From Synergistaceae bacterium (GTDB taxonomy: Bacteria > Synergistota > Synergistia > Synergistales > Synergistaceae), in contig JAIROA010000098.1 of assembly GCA_031257775.1 (NCBI GenBank), forward strand, positions 1-44,401: 44,401 nt of DNA, written 5' to 3'. Under the pieces are notes generated by a model that did no database searches, was not told the DNA's origin, and saw only the letters and a list, made by a program, of their open reading frames with translations. A program made the translations under genes and the position numbers. Shown here piece after piece: positions 23,373 to 31,147 of this stretch. Positions within the stretch are counted from its first letter, which is position 1; each line of letters begins with the position of its first letter.

Positions 23373-24638
23373 TCACCTGAAACCAAAAAATCTATCGAGG
23401 ACTATGCCGACGGCGCTTCTGACCGACAGGTGATTGTAATCCTTGCTGCCGCCCGATATTGGGTTCATCACGACGGACGAGCCGGACAGGATGTCCCCGT
23501 GAAGGCCAGAGCCTGTTCCGAATAGGAAGACCAAGGGCCTTGACAGCTCCAGCATCTGCCTTTTTACGCATGTCCAGTTCTTGCCGCAATCCGTCTGCCT
23601 CGCTGTGGTGGCGATCGTAAACGGACGGGCCTTTTCCCGTTCCTCGATCCAGTCCAGCGCTCCTGCAAGCGACGGACATGTTTTCACGAGTTTCATCGCT
23701 TCTTTCCTGTCAGGGTTGAATTCCGCCCCATAGCCGTCCACCCAATGCCGCGCGATCTTTTTTACCATTTCCCTCTGAGGGGCAAGCGGGGTCACGACGA
23801 AATATTTTTTCACGCCGTAAGTCTTGCAGGCCCGCGAAATATCGTGAAGATCCAGCCCAGTGATCGCCGTCGTGCTTTTCCGGCCATTCCTGTCCCGCAC
23901 AGGGTGATGAAGCAAAATGACGTATGCGCCCTTCCGGAGATACGGCATGATGCCGGCTCTCGCGATCATGTCCGGACGGCGGGATATCGTGCGCCTTGCG
24001 GCCTCTTCCTTGCGGAAAGAATCTATCGCCGCGTGATCTCCGCCCAGAAGGACATCGGGGACAAGTGCGCCATTGAAATCGGCTGGCCTGGTGTAGTGGG
24101 GGCAATCGAGCATCCCCGAGTAGAACGAGTCGTCCTCCACGGCCCGTTCCTTGCCAACCACGCCCTTCACGAGACGCGATATCGCGTCGATGAGCGCGAC
24201 GGCTGGCAATTCGCCGCCCGTCAGCACAAAGTCGCCGATGGAAAACTCAACGTCAACGTATCGTTCCACGAAACGCTCGTCAATCCCTTCATAATGACCG
24301 CATACGATCACAAGGCGCTTGGCAAGCGAGGCTTTGTGGAGATCCTCGACAAGTTCCTGGTGAAGCGGGACTCCCTGCGGAGTCGGGCAAGCCACGAAGC
24401 GATCCCCGCGAGGCGCCACAGCGTCAAGGGCTGATTCGAGAGGGCCGGGCATCAGCAGCATGCCGCCGCCGCCAAACGCGTAGTCGTCGATCTGGCGGTA
24501 CGCGCCGGAGGAATGATCCCTAATGTCCGTCACGGAGACTTCCAGCTTACCCGACGCTATCCCGCGGCCCAAAACGCTCGCGGAGACGAAATCGCGGATA
24601 AGTCCGGGAAATGCCGTAATGACGGAAATCCTTGCCAT
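23373..24638 (-). CDS. trmD: TrmD tRNA (guanine-N1)-methyltransferase fused to a second SPOUT-type methyltransferase domain
   Basis: The first 235 residues are TrmD, which methylates G37 of tRNAs next to the anticodon with S-adenosylmethionine: ISVITAFPGLIRDF at the N-terminus, DDYAFGGGGMLL, the knotted SAM site CGHYEGIDERFVE then IGDFVLTGGELPA, and DDSFYSGMLDCPHYTRP. Normal TrmD ends around residue 240-250. Here it continues for about 180 residues with ILLHHPVRDRNGRKSTTAIT, LVFLFGTGSGLHGDILSGS and a C-terminal NHLSVRSAVGIVLDRFFG, a second SPOUT fold like Thermotoga TM1570, which stands next to trmD as a separate gene there. ATG 24638 gives the canonical N-terminus. The RNA target of the second domain is unknown. 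No frameshift or stop separates the halves. Confidence 0.92.
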   Translation of the reverse strand: MARISVITAFPGLIRDFVSASVLGRGIASGKLEVSVTDIRDHSSGAYRQIDDYAFGGGGMLLMPGPLESALDAVAPRGDRFVACPTPQGVPLHQELVEDLHKASLAKRLVIVCGHYEGIDERFVERYVDVEFSIGDFVLTGGELPAVALIDAISRLVKGVVGKERAVEDDSFYSGMLDCPHYTRPADFNGALVPDVLLGGDHAAIDSFRKEEAARRTISRRPDMIARAGIMPYLRKGAYVILLHHPVRDRNGRKSTTAITGLDLHDISRACKTYGVKKYFVVTPLAPQREMVKKIARHWVDGYGAEFNPDRKEAMKLVKTCPSLAGALDWIEEREKARPFTIATTARQTDCGKNWTCVKRQMLELSRPLVFLFGTGSGLHGDILSGSSVVMNPISGGSKDYNHLSVRSAVGIVLDRFFGFR

Positions 24639-24643
24639 GCCGC

Positions 24644-25192
24644 TCAATCCCACAGCCCTTCCAGAAGGCTGACCTTTATGACGCCTGAATCAATGTCTAT
24701 CTCCCTGACGACATCGCCGATGGCCGGGAGCAGCTTGATAAGGCCGTCTGGCGTCCTCACCTGATAAACGTCGTTTGCGCCGGTCTGCATGACGCCCTCT
24801 AACGTGCCTAGGATGCCGCCGCCGTCCGCGTCTTCGACCTTTAAGCCGATAAGCGAGTCTATCCAGAACTCCCCGTCGGGAAGGCCGACCCTCTCGTCCG
24901 GTGATATGGTCACGAACCAGCCTGAAAGCGCCTCAGCCTCGTCGCGCCCGCTCACCCCGGCCACCGTCACGAGAATCTGCCGCTTTCCGTCGTGGGACGA
25001 CGCGCTCTTTACCTCTAGCTCCCGCGAAGGTTTGCCTGGCTTTTCGATGTAAAGGCGCTCCATCTCGAGGAAGCGCTCCGGGTAATCGGTCAGCGGGTAT
25101 ATCCGCAAAGCGCCCTTTATGCCGTGAGCGCCGATTATTTTGCCTATCCGTACGCGGTCTGCCGCGCCGTTCGCGTCAGGAGAGATCGACAT
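24644..25192 (-). CDS. rimM: ribosome maturation factor RimM
   Basis: A 182-aa RimM, which binds ribosomal protein S19 and helps mature the 30S head. The N-terminal barrel begins RVRIGKIIGAHGIKGALRIY and the PRC-barrel carries GEFWIDSLIGLKVEDADGGG and GANDVYQVRTPDG, ending with the conserved DIDSGVIKVSLLEGLWD. I take ATG 25192, which overlaps the end of khpA by 17 bp; upstream codons of the frame are khpA shadow. trmD starts 5 bp after its stop. The overlaps show tight translational coupling within the operon. Confidence 0.95.
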   Translation of the reverse strand: MSISPDANGAADRVRIGKIIGAHGIKGALRIYPLTDYPERFLEMERLYIEKPGKPSRELEVKSASSHDGKRQILVTVAGVSGRDEAEALSGWFVTISPDERVGLPDGEFWIDSLIGLKVEDADGGGILGTLEGVMQTGANDVYQVRTPDGLIKLLPAIGDVVREIDIDSGVIKVSLLEGLWD

Positions 25193-25415
25193 CCACTTTT
25201 TCGCCGGGCTTGACGGCGGCAGCCTTCGCCACAAGCCTGATGGCATTGATCGTGGCCCCGCGCTTGCCTATGACGCGGCCCACGTCGTCCGATGCCGTCG
25301 ATATCGTCACCATCACGGCCCCGCCCTCGTTGCGCTCGCTCGTCACCGAAACCTTGTCGGGCTGATTCACGAGCCTCTTGACTATGTTCTCCACAATGCT
25401 GCCGTAATCTGGCAT
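25176..25415 (-). CDS. khpA: KH-domain RNA-binding protein KhpA (YlqC)
   Basis: A 79-aa single KH domain with the GxxG loop in VGRVIGKRGATINAIRLVAK. KhpA binds RNA, in Gram-positive bacteria together with KhpB/Jag, and affects cell division and small-RNA biology. Start ATG 25415 has GCGGGA upstream. It sits between rpsP and rimM, its usual place in Firmicutes-like and Synergistota operons, and overlaps rimM. Confidence 0.95.
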   Translation of the reverse strand: MPDYGSIVENIVKRLVNQPDKVSVTSERNEGGAVMVTISTASDDVGRVIGKRGATINAIRLVAKAAAVKPGEKVDVDLS

Positions 25416-25430
25416 TTTATTCCCGCCAGC

Positions 25431-25724
25431 CTATTCGGCCTTATCAGCCTTCTGTCCGGCAGATTTGCCCTCGGTATACTGATCCCACACTCCAGCTTTT
25501 CTCAAGAGCGCCCTAGCTGTCTCGGAAGGCGTAGCGCCGACATTGAGCCAGTGCAGCGCTCTCTCCCCGTCGACTTTCACATCCGCGGGGTCGGTCATCG
25601 GGTTGTACGTCCCGATCATCTCAATGAAGCGCCCGTCTCTTGGCGAGCGTGAGTCCGCTACGACCAGGCGATAGAACGGCGCCTTTTTCTTTCCGTGCCT
25701 TGACAAACGAATACGAACCGCCAT
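25431..25724 (-). CDS. rpsP: 30S ribosomal protein S16
   Basis: A 97-aa S16, one of the early assembly proteins of the 30S body. The full family signature is present: [40 protein letters not shown] and [19 protein letters not shown]. The C-terminal 15 residues are a charged low-complexity tail. The start ATG 25724 follows GGAGGTG with a long spacer of about 12 nt. It lies 87 bp downstream of ffh and 15 bp upstream of khpA. Confidence 0.97.
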   Translation of the reverse strand: MAVRIRLSRHGKKKAPFYRLVVADSRSPRDGRFIEMIGTYNPMTDPADVKVDGERALHWLNVGATPSETARALLRKAGVWDQYTEGKSAGQKADKAE

Positions 25725-25811
25725 CTTTTTTTACACACCTCCATTAATATTGCGGAAAGGCTGATTTGTCTTTGGAGCGTCTATTTTCCAATCAGCGTTT
25801 CCATGCATCGC

Positions 25812-27155
25812 TTATTTGAACAAATTTTTTAAAGCGCCGGCCATTTTGAACGATTTCGGGTTCATTTTGCCGATCGACTTCATCACTGTTTTCATCTGAT
25901 CATACTGGGCAAGCACCTGGTTTACCATCTGAACGCTCGTCCCCGAGCCCTGCGCGATCCGCCGGCGGCGGCTGCCCTTTATTATCTCAGGGTTCCTGCG
26001 CTCTTTTTTCGTCATCGACTGTATTATCGCTTCGGAGTACTTGAGCCGCGAGACGTCGAGATTAGCCCCCTTGAGGGCCTTCGAAGCGCCCGGCATCGGC
26101 AGCATCTCAAGCACCTTGTCCAGAGGCCCTAGCTTTTTCAGCTGCTGAAGATGAAGCAGCAGGTCATCCATAGTGAACCGGTTCTTCTTGAGGCTTTCCG
26201 CCACTCGCTCAGCGTCGAACTCCGTCGTGGACCGCTCCAGCTTCTCCATCAGGCCCATCATGTCTCCCATGCCCATGATGCGGGAAGCCATGCGCTTCGC
26301 GTCGAAAACCTCCAGATCCTCGATCCGCTCCCCCGTGCCTACGAGCTTCACCGGAACACCGGCCGCAGCCTTTGTCGCAAGAGCCGGGCCGCCGCGCGCG
26401 TCCCCATCCATCTTTGTCAGGATCACGCCGGATAGGCCAAGACGCTCGTTAAAGACGCGCGAGACCTCGACCGCTTCCTGCCCTGTCATGGAGTCGACTA
26501 CAAGCAGTATCTCGTATGGCGGGATATCGCGCTTCATAGCTTCTAGCTCCGCCATGAGATCGTCGTCGAGCTGAAGCCGTCCCGCCGTGTCGAGCAGAAT
26601 CAGGTCGCAGAGATGATCCTCCGCGTACGGCAGGGATTTCTTAGCGACAGCGAGAGGATCGCTCTCTCCTGGCTCTGGGCCGAAAAACGCCACTCCGGCC
26701 TTTTCGGCCAGGACGCGAAGCTGTTCGACGGCAGCCGGGCGGCGAAGGTCGCACGCAACCACCAGGGGCTTGTGCGACTTAGACATGCGACGGGCGAGTT
26801 TGACCGCCGCAGTGGTCTTGCCCGCGCCCTGAAGGCCAACCATCATGAAAACCGTGGGCGGCTTGGGAGAGATCGTAATCGGCGCCGGATCCCTGCCCAT
26901 GATCGTTATCAGCTCTTCATACATGATCGCGGCAACCTGCTGGCCGGGCGTTATGGAGTTTAAGACGCTGGCCCCGGTGGCGCGGGCCTTTATCGCCTCG
27001 ACGAGATCCTTGACGACCTTATAGTTTACGTCAGCCTCCAGAAGCGCCCTGCGCACCTCGCGCAGCGCCACGCCGACATCCTCGGCGGTCAGCTTGCCCT
27101 TTCCCTTAAGCGAGGCTAATACATTCTCGAACCTCTCCTTTAGTGCCTCAAACAT
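25812..27155 (-). CDS. ffh: signal recognition particle GTPase Ffh (SRP54)
   Basis: The 447-aa protein subunit of the signal recognition particle, which with 4.5S RNA delivers nascent membrane proteins to FtsY. N domain FEALKERFENVLASLKGKGK, P-loop GLQGAGKTTAAVKLA, the DTAGRL motif, TKMDGDARGG (G4) and the C-terminal methionine-rich M domain with SRRRRIAQGSGTSVQMVNQV are all present. It ends KSFKMAGALKNLFK. The start ATG lies inside the 3' end of ylxM (8-bp overlap), the typical arrangement. Confidence 0.97.
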   Translation of the reverse strand: MFEALKERFENVLASLKGKGKLTAEDVGVALREVRRALLEADVNYKVVKDLVEAIKARATGASVLNSITPGQQVAAIMYEELITIMGRDPAPITISPKPPTVFMMVGLQGAGKTTAAVKLARRMSKSHKPLVVACDLRRPAAVEQLRVLAEKAGVAFFGPEPGESDPLAVAKKSLPYAEDHLCDLILLDTAGRLQLDDDLMAELEAMKRDIPPYEILLVVDSMTGQEAVEVSRVFNERLGLSGVILTKMDGDARGGPALATKAAAGVPVKLVGTGERIEDLEVFDAKRMASRIMGMGDMMGLMEKLERSTTEFDAERVAESLKKNRFTMDDLLLHLQQLKKLGPLDKVLEMLPMPGASKALKGANLDVSRLKYSEAIIQSMTKKERRNPEIIKGSRRRRIAQGSGTSVQMVNQVLAQYDQMKTVMKSIGKMNPKSFKMAGALKNLFK

Positions 27156-27516
27156 CGCTTACCACTCCATCCCGAAGCAATCCTTCAATCTCCGCGCTGA
27201 CGCGATCCGGCAGAGGCGGGTCGCACTCCCTGGACAGCTCCATCAAAGCGGAGCAGCGCTTGCGGAGCCCCAGCAGGCCAAGCTGGCCCTCTATCCCGCG
27301 CAGAAAATCCCGCGACCTTCGGACCAGATCGTGCGCCCCCTGGCGAGTCATGCCCAGTTCCATGCCCATTTCCGCTATAGAGAGATCTTCCCTCAGCATA
27401 AGCTCGCAGGCCTGTCGCTGTTTTTCTGTCAGAAGCGAGGCATAAAGATCGAAAAGCTCTCCCAAAAGAACGCGTTGCTCAAGCAGAAAATCATCCTCAA
27501 AAAAAGACAATCTCAT
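27148..27516 (-). CDS. ylxM: YlxM/p13-family DNA-binding protein, SRP operon
   Basis: A 122-aa helix-turn-helix protein of the YlxM family, encoded next to ffh in many bacteria and thought to modulate the SRP pathway or its expression. The sigma-4-like HTH is clear in LTEKQRQACELMLREDLSIA then EMGMELGMTRQGAHDLVRRS. The start is ambiguous: GTG 27519 and ATG 27516 are both very close to GGAG; I choose the ATG. It is the first gene of the seven-gene operon driven by the promoter at 27646-27674. Confidence 0.88.
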   Translation of the reverse strand: MRLSFFEDDFLLEQRVLLGELFDLYASLLTEKQRQACELMLREDLSIAEMGMELGMTRQGAHDLVRRSRDFLRGIEGQLGLLGLRKRCSALMELSRECDPPLPDRVSAEIEGLLRDGVVSDV

Positions 27517-27645
27517 CACTCCACAGGCGCGTTAGCCAATTTTGAAATCAAAGGCCTTAAGGGTTAAGCTGAAAAACGCTCCGCACGCCATTCATCCGCA
27601 TCAAAAAAACTGCCTGAAATAACCCGGCACCAGCGCACCTTGAGG

Positions 27646-27674
27646 ATTATAGGACGGAAGGGCAATGCTGTCAA
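27646..27674 (-). promoter_or_regulatory. consensus sigma-70 promoter of the ylxM-ffh-rpsP-khpA-rimM-trmD-rplS operon
   Basis: On the minus strand TTGACA (27674-27669), a 17-bp spacer and TATAAT (27651-27646): both hexamers exact. The -35 is one arm of the inverted repeat TGTCAAG/CTTGACA at 27669-27689. Expected leader about 120 nt. Confidence 0.9.
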
Positions 27675-27742
27675 GCAAAAAACTTGACATGTGTAACTGC
27701 GTGATGCCGTATTGCCATATGGCGCAACCCTTATTATGAATT

Positions 27743-29416
27743 CTACAGTATCATCTCGCTCAGAGGAGCGCCTGCCGGTACCATCGGAAACACGTTATGC
27801 CTCTGCGGTATCGGTATGTGCAGAAGCACAGGGCCTGGCGTCTCGATTGCGCGCTCTATTGCACCGCGCAGCAGCGCCGGGTCTTCGACCTTGAACGCCT
27901 CGATGCCCATGCCTTGCGCGATCTTCACAAAATCCGGCTGCCTCGAATAGATCGTGCTGGAGAAGCGCTCTTCATAGAAGAGCTGCTGCCATTGCCTCAC
28001 CATGCCGAGGCAATTATTGTCGAGAACCATGACCTTGACCGGCAGGTTATACCTCGCGTACGTGTCAAGCTCCTGAATATTCATCATCGCGCTGCCGTCG
28101 CCGGCAAGGCAGACGATTGGAAGATCGGGCTTCGCGAAATGGGCGCCTATGGACGCCGGTATTCCGAACCCCATGGTGCCGAGGCCGCCTGAAGTGAGGA
28201 AACGCCTTGGTTGCATGGCCTTATGATAGAGCGCCGCCCACATCTGATGCTGCCCTACCTCCGTAAGGACGACGGCCTCGCCTTTCACAACGTCGTCCAG
28301 CGCGTCTATCGCCTGCCACGGATAGATGATGCCGTTTTCCGTCTCCCTCCGCAACGGCTCTTCTGACTCCATCTTCGTCACTTCGTCGCGCCACGAGCAA
28401 CGGGCGGACGAGTCATGCCCCGATGCCTCGCGGCTCAGAATATCCAGGATCTTGCCGGCATCCCCGATGAGCCATACGTCGGCATCTATATTCTTGTGTA
28501 TTTCCGCCACGTCGAGGTCTATGTGAATGATGGACGCGCCGGACGCGAAAGCCGCCTGCTTTCCGGTGCTTCGGTCACTCAGCCTGGAGCCGATGACGAC
28601 GACGGCGTCCGCCTTGCCCAGCGCGTGGTTGACGGCTGCGTTGCCGTGCATCCCGACTATCCCTATGCTGTTTTCATGCCCGCTTGGCAGGGCCCCTTTG
28701 CCTAAAAGCGACGTGGCCACGGGCAGCTCCAGCTTCTCGGAGAAATTTTTTAGCTGCCCGAAAGCCCTTGATATGTTGACGCCATTGCCGGCGATCACGA
28801 CCGGGCGTTTCGCGCCCCGGATGATGCGAGACGCTTCGTCCAGCCTTGAAAGATCTTCCGGCGTCTCGGCGCTGTAGCCCGGATAGGAGTGGCCGCCGGG
28901 ACGGCGATACGTGCCTTTCGCCCTCTGCACGTCTACCGGGAAATCCACTACCACAGGGCCGGGCCGTCCGGTTGACGCTATGTAAAGGGCATCGTGTATC
29001 GTCTGGGGGATCTCCTCCGCGCTTCTCACCTGCATGCTGTGCTTGACGACCGGCAATGTTATGCCGAGTATATGCGCCTCCTGAAAGGCGTCGGTCCCGA
29101 TGGCGCCTGTCGCCACCTGCCCCGTGATGGCGAGCAAAGGCGACGAATCCATGTGCGCCGTCGCTATGCCCGTCACGAGGTTCGTGGCGCCTGGCCCGGA
29201 CGTCGCCACGCATACGCCAACTTTGTCGCCGGCTCTGGAAAACCCGTCCGCGGCATGAGCCGCCGCCTGTTCATGACGGACGAGCACATGCTCTATGGGC
29301 GAATCATATATAGCATCGTACAGCGGGATGACCGTGCCCCCCGGAATTCCGAAAATCGTCTTTGTTCCCTCGTCCTCCAGCGACTTCATCAGTATCTGAG
29401 CGCCAGTCAATTCCAT
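27743..29416 (-). CDS. ilvB: acetolactate synthase large subunit
   Basis: The 557-aa thiamine-diphosphate enzyme that condenses two pyruvates to acetolactate (valine, leucine) or pyruvate with 2-oxobutyrate (isoleucine). Catalytic Glu lies in VLVRHEQAAAHAADG, the FAD-domain and central segments AQGTYRR-like and IGSRLSDRSTGK are present, and the ThDP/Mg motif is GDGSAMMNIQELDTYARYNL. The RQWQQLFYEERFS stretch is typical of biosynthetic AHAS. ATG 29416 has GGAG 8 nt upstream; the frame extension beyond is not conserved. It is the last gene of the operon, six genes away from its regulatory subunit ilvN. A short hairpin (29444-29463) lies just upstream. Confidence 0.95.
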   Translation of the reverse strand: MELTGAQILMKSLEDEGTKTIFGIPGGTVIPLYDAIYDSPIEHVLVRHEQAAAHAADGFSRAGDKVGVCVATSGPGATNLVTGIATAHMDSSPLLAITGQVATGAIGTDAFQEAHILGITLPVVKHSMQVRSAEEIPQTIHDALYIASTGRPGPVVVDFPVDVQRAKGTYRRPGGHSYPGYSAETPEDLSRLDEASRIIRGAKRPVVIAGNGVNISRAFGQLKNFSEKLELPVATSLLGKGALPSGHENSIGIVGMHGNAAVNHALGKADAVVVIGSRLSDRSTGKQAAFASGASIIHIDLDVAEIHKNIDADVWLIGDAGKILDILSREASGHDSSARCSWRDEVTKMESEEPLRRETENGIIYPWQAIDALDDVVKGEAVVLTEVGQHQMWAALYHKAMQPRRFLTSGGLGTMGFGIPASIGAHFAKPDLPIVCLAGDGSAMMNIQELDTYARYNLPVKVMVLDNNCLGMVRQWQQLFYEERFSSTIYSRQPDFVKIAQGMGIEAFKVEDPALLRGAIERAIETPGPVLLHIPIPQRHNVFPMVPAGAPLSEMIL

Positions 29417-29479
29417 CCATCCCACTCCTTTAAGCCGTCGCACGCGCGGCATTAATTCCGCGCTTTTGCGGTTCTTTTT

Positions 29480-30616
29480 CTATATTCTCCCAGCGACGGT
29501 ATCGCCCACCTCAGCGCAGGAAGCCTCGCCGGAGAATTCAAACGGCAGCCCTTTCCCTGGCGAGGAGGCAAGGTACTCCGTCACTGCGTTCTCAATGGCG
29601 GCGGCGGATTTTTCAAGATTCAGGTGCCTCAGCATCATAGCGCCGCAGAGAATGGCGGCTATAGGATTAGCCCTGCCCGTGCCCGCGATATCAGGCGCCG
29701 ATCCGTGAACGGGCTCGAACATCGACAGCCCGTCCCCGATGTTGCCTCCCGCGGCGGTGCCCATGCCGCCCGCAAGGCCAGCCTGCAGGTCGCTTACGAT
29801 ATCGCCGAAGAGGTTCGGGCAGAGCAGGACGCCATACGCGTCCGGCTTTCTGACCAGGTGATAGCAGATAGCGTCCACGTTCACGGTCTCAGCGGACATG
29901 TCCGGGCACTCTCTAGCTATCAGCTCCTTCGCTGTATCCTCAAAAAAGCCGTAGAGAGCGGGGGCCGCGTTCGACTTCGTGACGATGGTGACGCGCTTTT
30001 CCCCTCTCTTCCTTGCCGTCTCGCAGGCAAAACGGGCGATACGCTCCACGCCAGCCCGCGTGTTGATCGCGACCTGGGCCGCGAAGGGCATTTCCGGAAG
30101 CAGACGGACATTTAGATCCCCGCTCAATTTATAGCTCCCCCGCTCAAGCGCGAGCGGGATGCCGATCCTGCCGTCGCCGCTTATGCCTCCCAAGCCCATG
30201 TAAAGATCCTCCGTGTTCTCGCGAACGACGACTGAATCCATCTTGCCGGTCATCGGCACAGGAGCCGGAACGTTCGGAAGCGATAACGCCGGGCGCAGGT
30301 TTACGTACTGATCGAAGACAAATCTAAGCGTGAGAAGTATGCCGCGCTCAAGTATGCCGGGCCTTACTGACGGGTCTCCTATCGCGCCAAGCAGCATCGC
30401 GGATGCCCTGCCCATCTCATCGACTGCTGAGGCGGGGAGAATCTCGCCTGTTTTAACGTAATGGGAAGCCCCGAAGGGATATTCCGCCCACTCAAATGAC
30501 GTTTTTTCAACTGCCGACGCGGCCTCGACGGCTTTTTTAGCCTCCGCTATGACCTCAGGCCCGATGCCGTCCCCGGGAATCACGGCCACCGTGAATTTTC
30601 CGCCATTCCCGCTCAT
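29480..30616 (-). CDS. leuB: 3-isopropylmalate dehydrogenase
   Basis: A 378-aa NAD-dependent beta-hydroxyacid oxidative decarboxylase of the isocitrate/isopropylmalate family. VIPGDGIGPEVIAEAKKAVE opens the chain, RVVRENTEDLYMG-like segment VVVRENTEDLYMGLGG follows, and the metal-binding Asp residues are in LCPNLFGDIVSDLQAGLAGG. The position in a leu operon supports LeuB rather than tartrate or isocitrate dehydrogenase, although some residues (LRFVFDQYVNLRPALSLPNV) resemble the wider family, so slightly broader specificity is possible. Its ATG overlaps the leuD stop (ATGA). Confidence 0.9.
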   Translation of the reverse strand: MSGNGGKFTVAVIPGDGIGPEVIAEAKKAVEAASAVEKTSFEWAEYPFGASHYVKTGEILPASAVDEMGRASAMLLGAIGDPSVRPGILERGILLTLRFVFDQYVNLRPALSLPNVPAPVPMTGKMDSVVVRENTEDLYMGLGGISGDGRIGIPLALERGSYKLSGDLNVRLLPEMPFAAQVAINTRAGVERIARFACETARKRGEKRVTIVTKSNAAPALYGFFEDTAKELIARECPDMSAETVNVDAICYHLVRKPDAYGVLLCPNLFGDIVSDLQAGLAGGMGTAAGGNIGDGLSMFEPVHGSAPDIAGTGRANPIAAILCGAMMLRHLNLEKSAAAIENAVTEYLASSPGKGLPFEFSGEASCAEVGDTVAGRI

Positions 30617-31125
30617 GAGCCCGACCCGAGCCTTTCTTTCACGTATGGGACAAGCCCGCCCGCGGCAAACAGCGATTGCAGGAACTCCGGGATCGGGCTT
30701 GCGGGAAATGTCCTGCCCGACGTGACGTTCCTGATGACCCCTGTTTTAAGATCGGCGTCGATTTTGTCCCCCTTCCCGGCTTTTATGCCGGGGCATTCCA
30801 AAATAGGCAATCCGATATTTATCGCGTTCCTGAAGAATATCCGCGCAAAGGACTCCGCGATAACGCAGGAGACGCCGGCAGCCTTGATGGCTATGGGGGC
30901 GTGCTCGCGGCTCGATCCGCATCCGAAGTTGTTCCCTGCCACGATAATGTCACCCCGGCTCACGGCGGCGGCAAAGGAGGGGTCTATATCCTCCATGCAG
31001 TGAGGCGCCAGAAGATCCGGCGCGCTCGTCGTCAGGTATCTTGCCGGAATGATCACGTCGGTGTCCACATTGTCGCCATACACCCATGCGTTTCCTGTTA
31101 TTTTTTCAAAAGCGCTCGCGCTCAT
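30613..31125 (-). CDS. leuD: 3-isopropylmalate dehydratase small subunit
   Basis: A 170-aa LeuD, the small subunit of isopropylmalate isomerase, short type found in archaea and many anaerobes. VYGDNVDTDVIIPARYLTT, NNFGCGSSREHAPIAIKAAG and ARIFFRNAINIGLPILEC are the diagnostic motifs. ATG 31125 has AGGAGA upstream. Downstream leuB is coupled by ATGA; leuC ends 22 bp upstream. Confidence 0.95.
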   Translation of the reverse strand: MSASAFEKITGNAWVYGDNVDTDVIIPARYLTTSAPDLLAPHCMEDIDPSFAAAVSRGDIIVAGNNFGCGSSREHAPIAIKAAGVSCVIAESFARIFFRNAINIGLPILECPGIKAGKGDKIDADLKTGVIRNVTSGRTFPASPIPEFLQSLFAAGGLVPYVKERLGSGS

Positions 31126-31147
31126 CTGTTTTTCTCCTTCACGCCAA

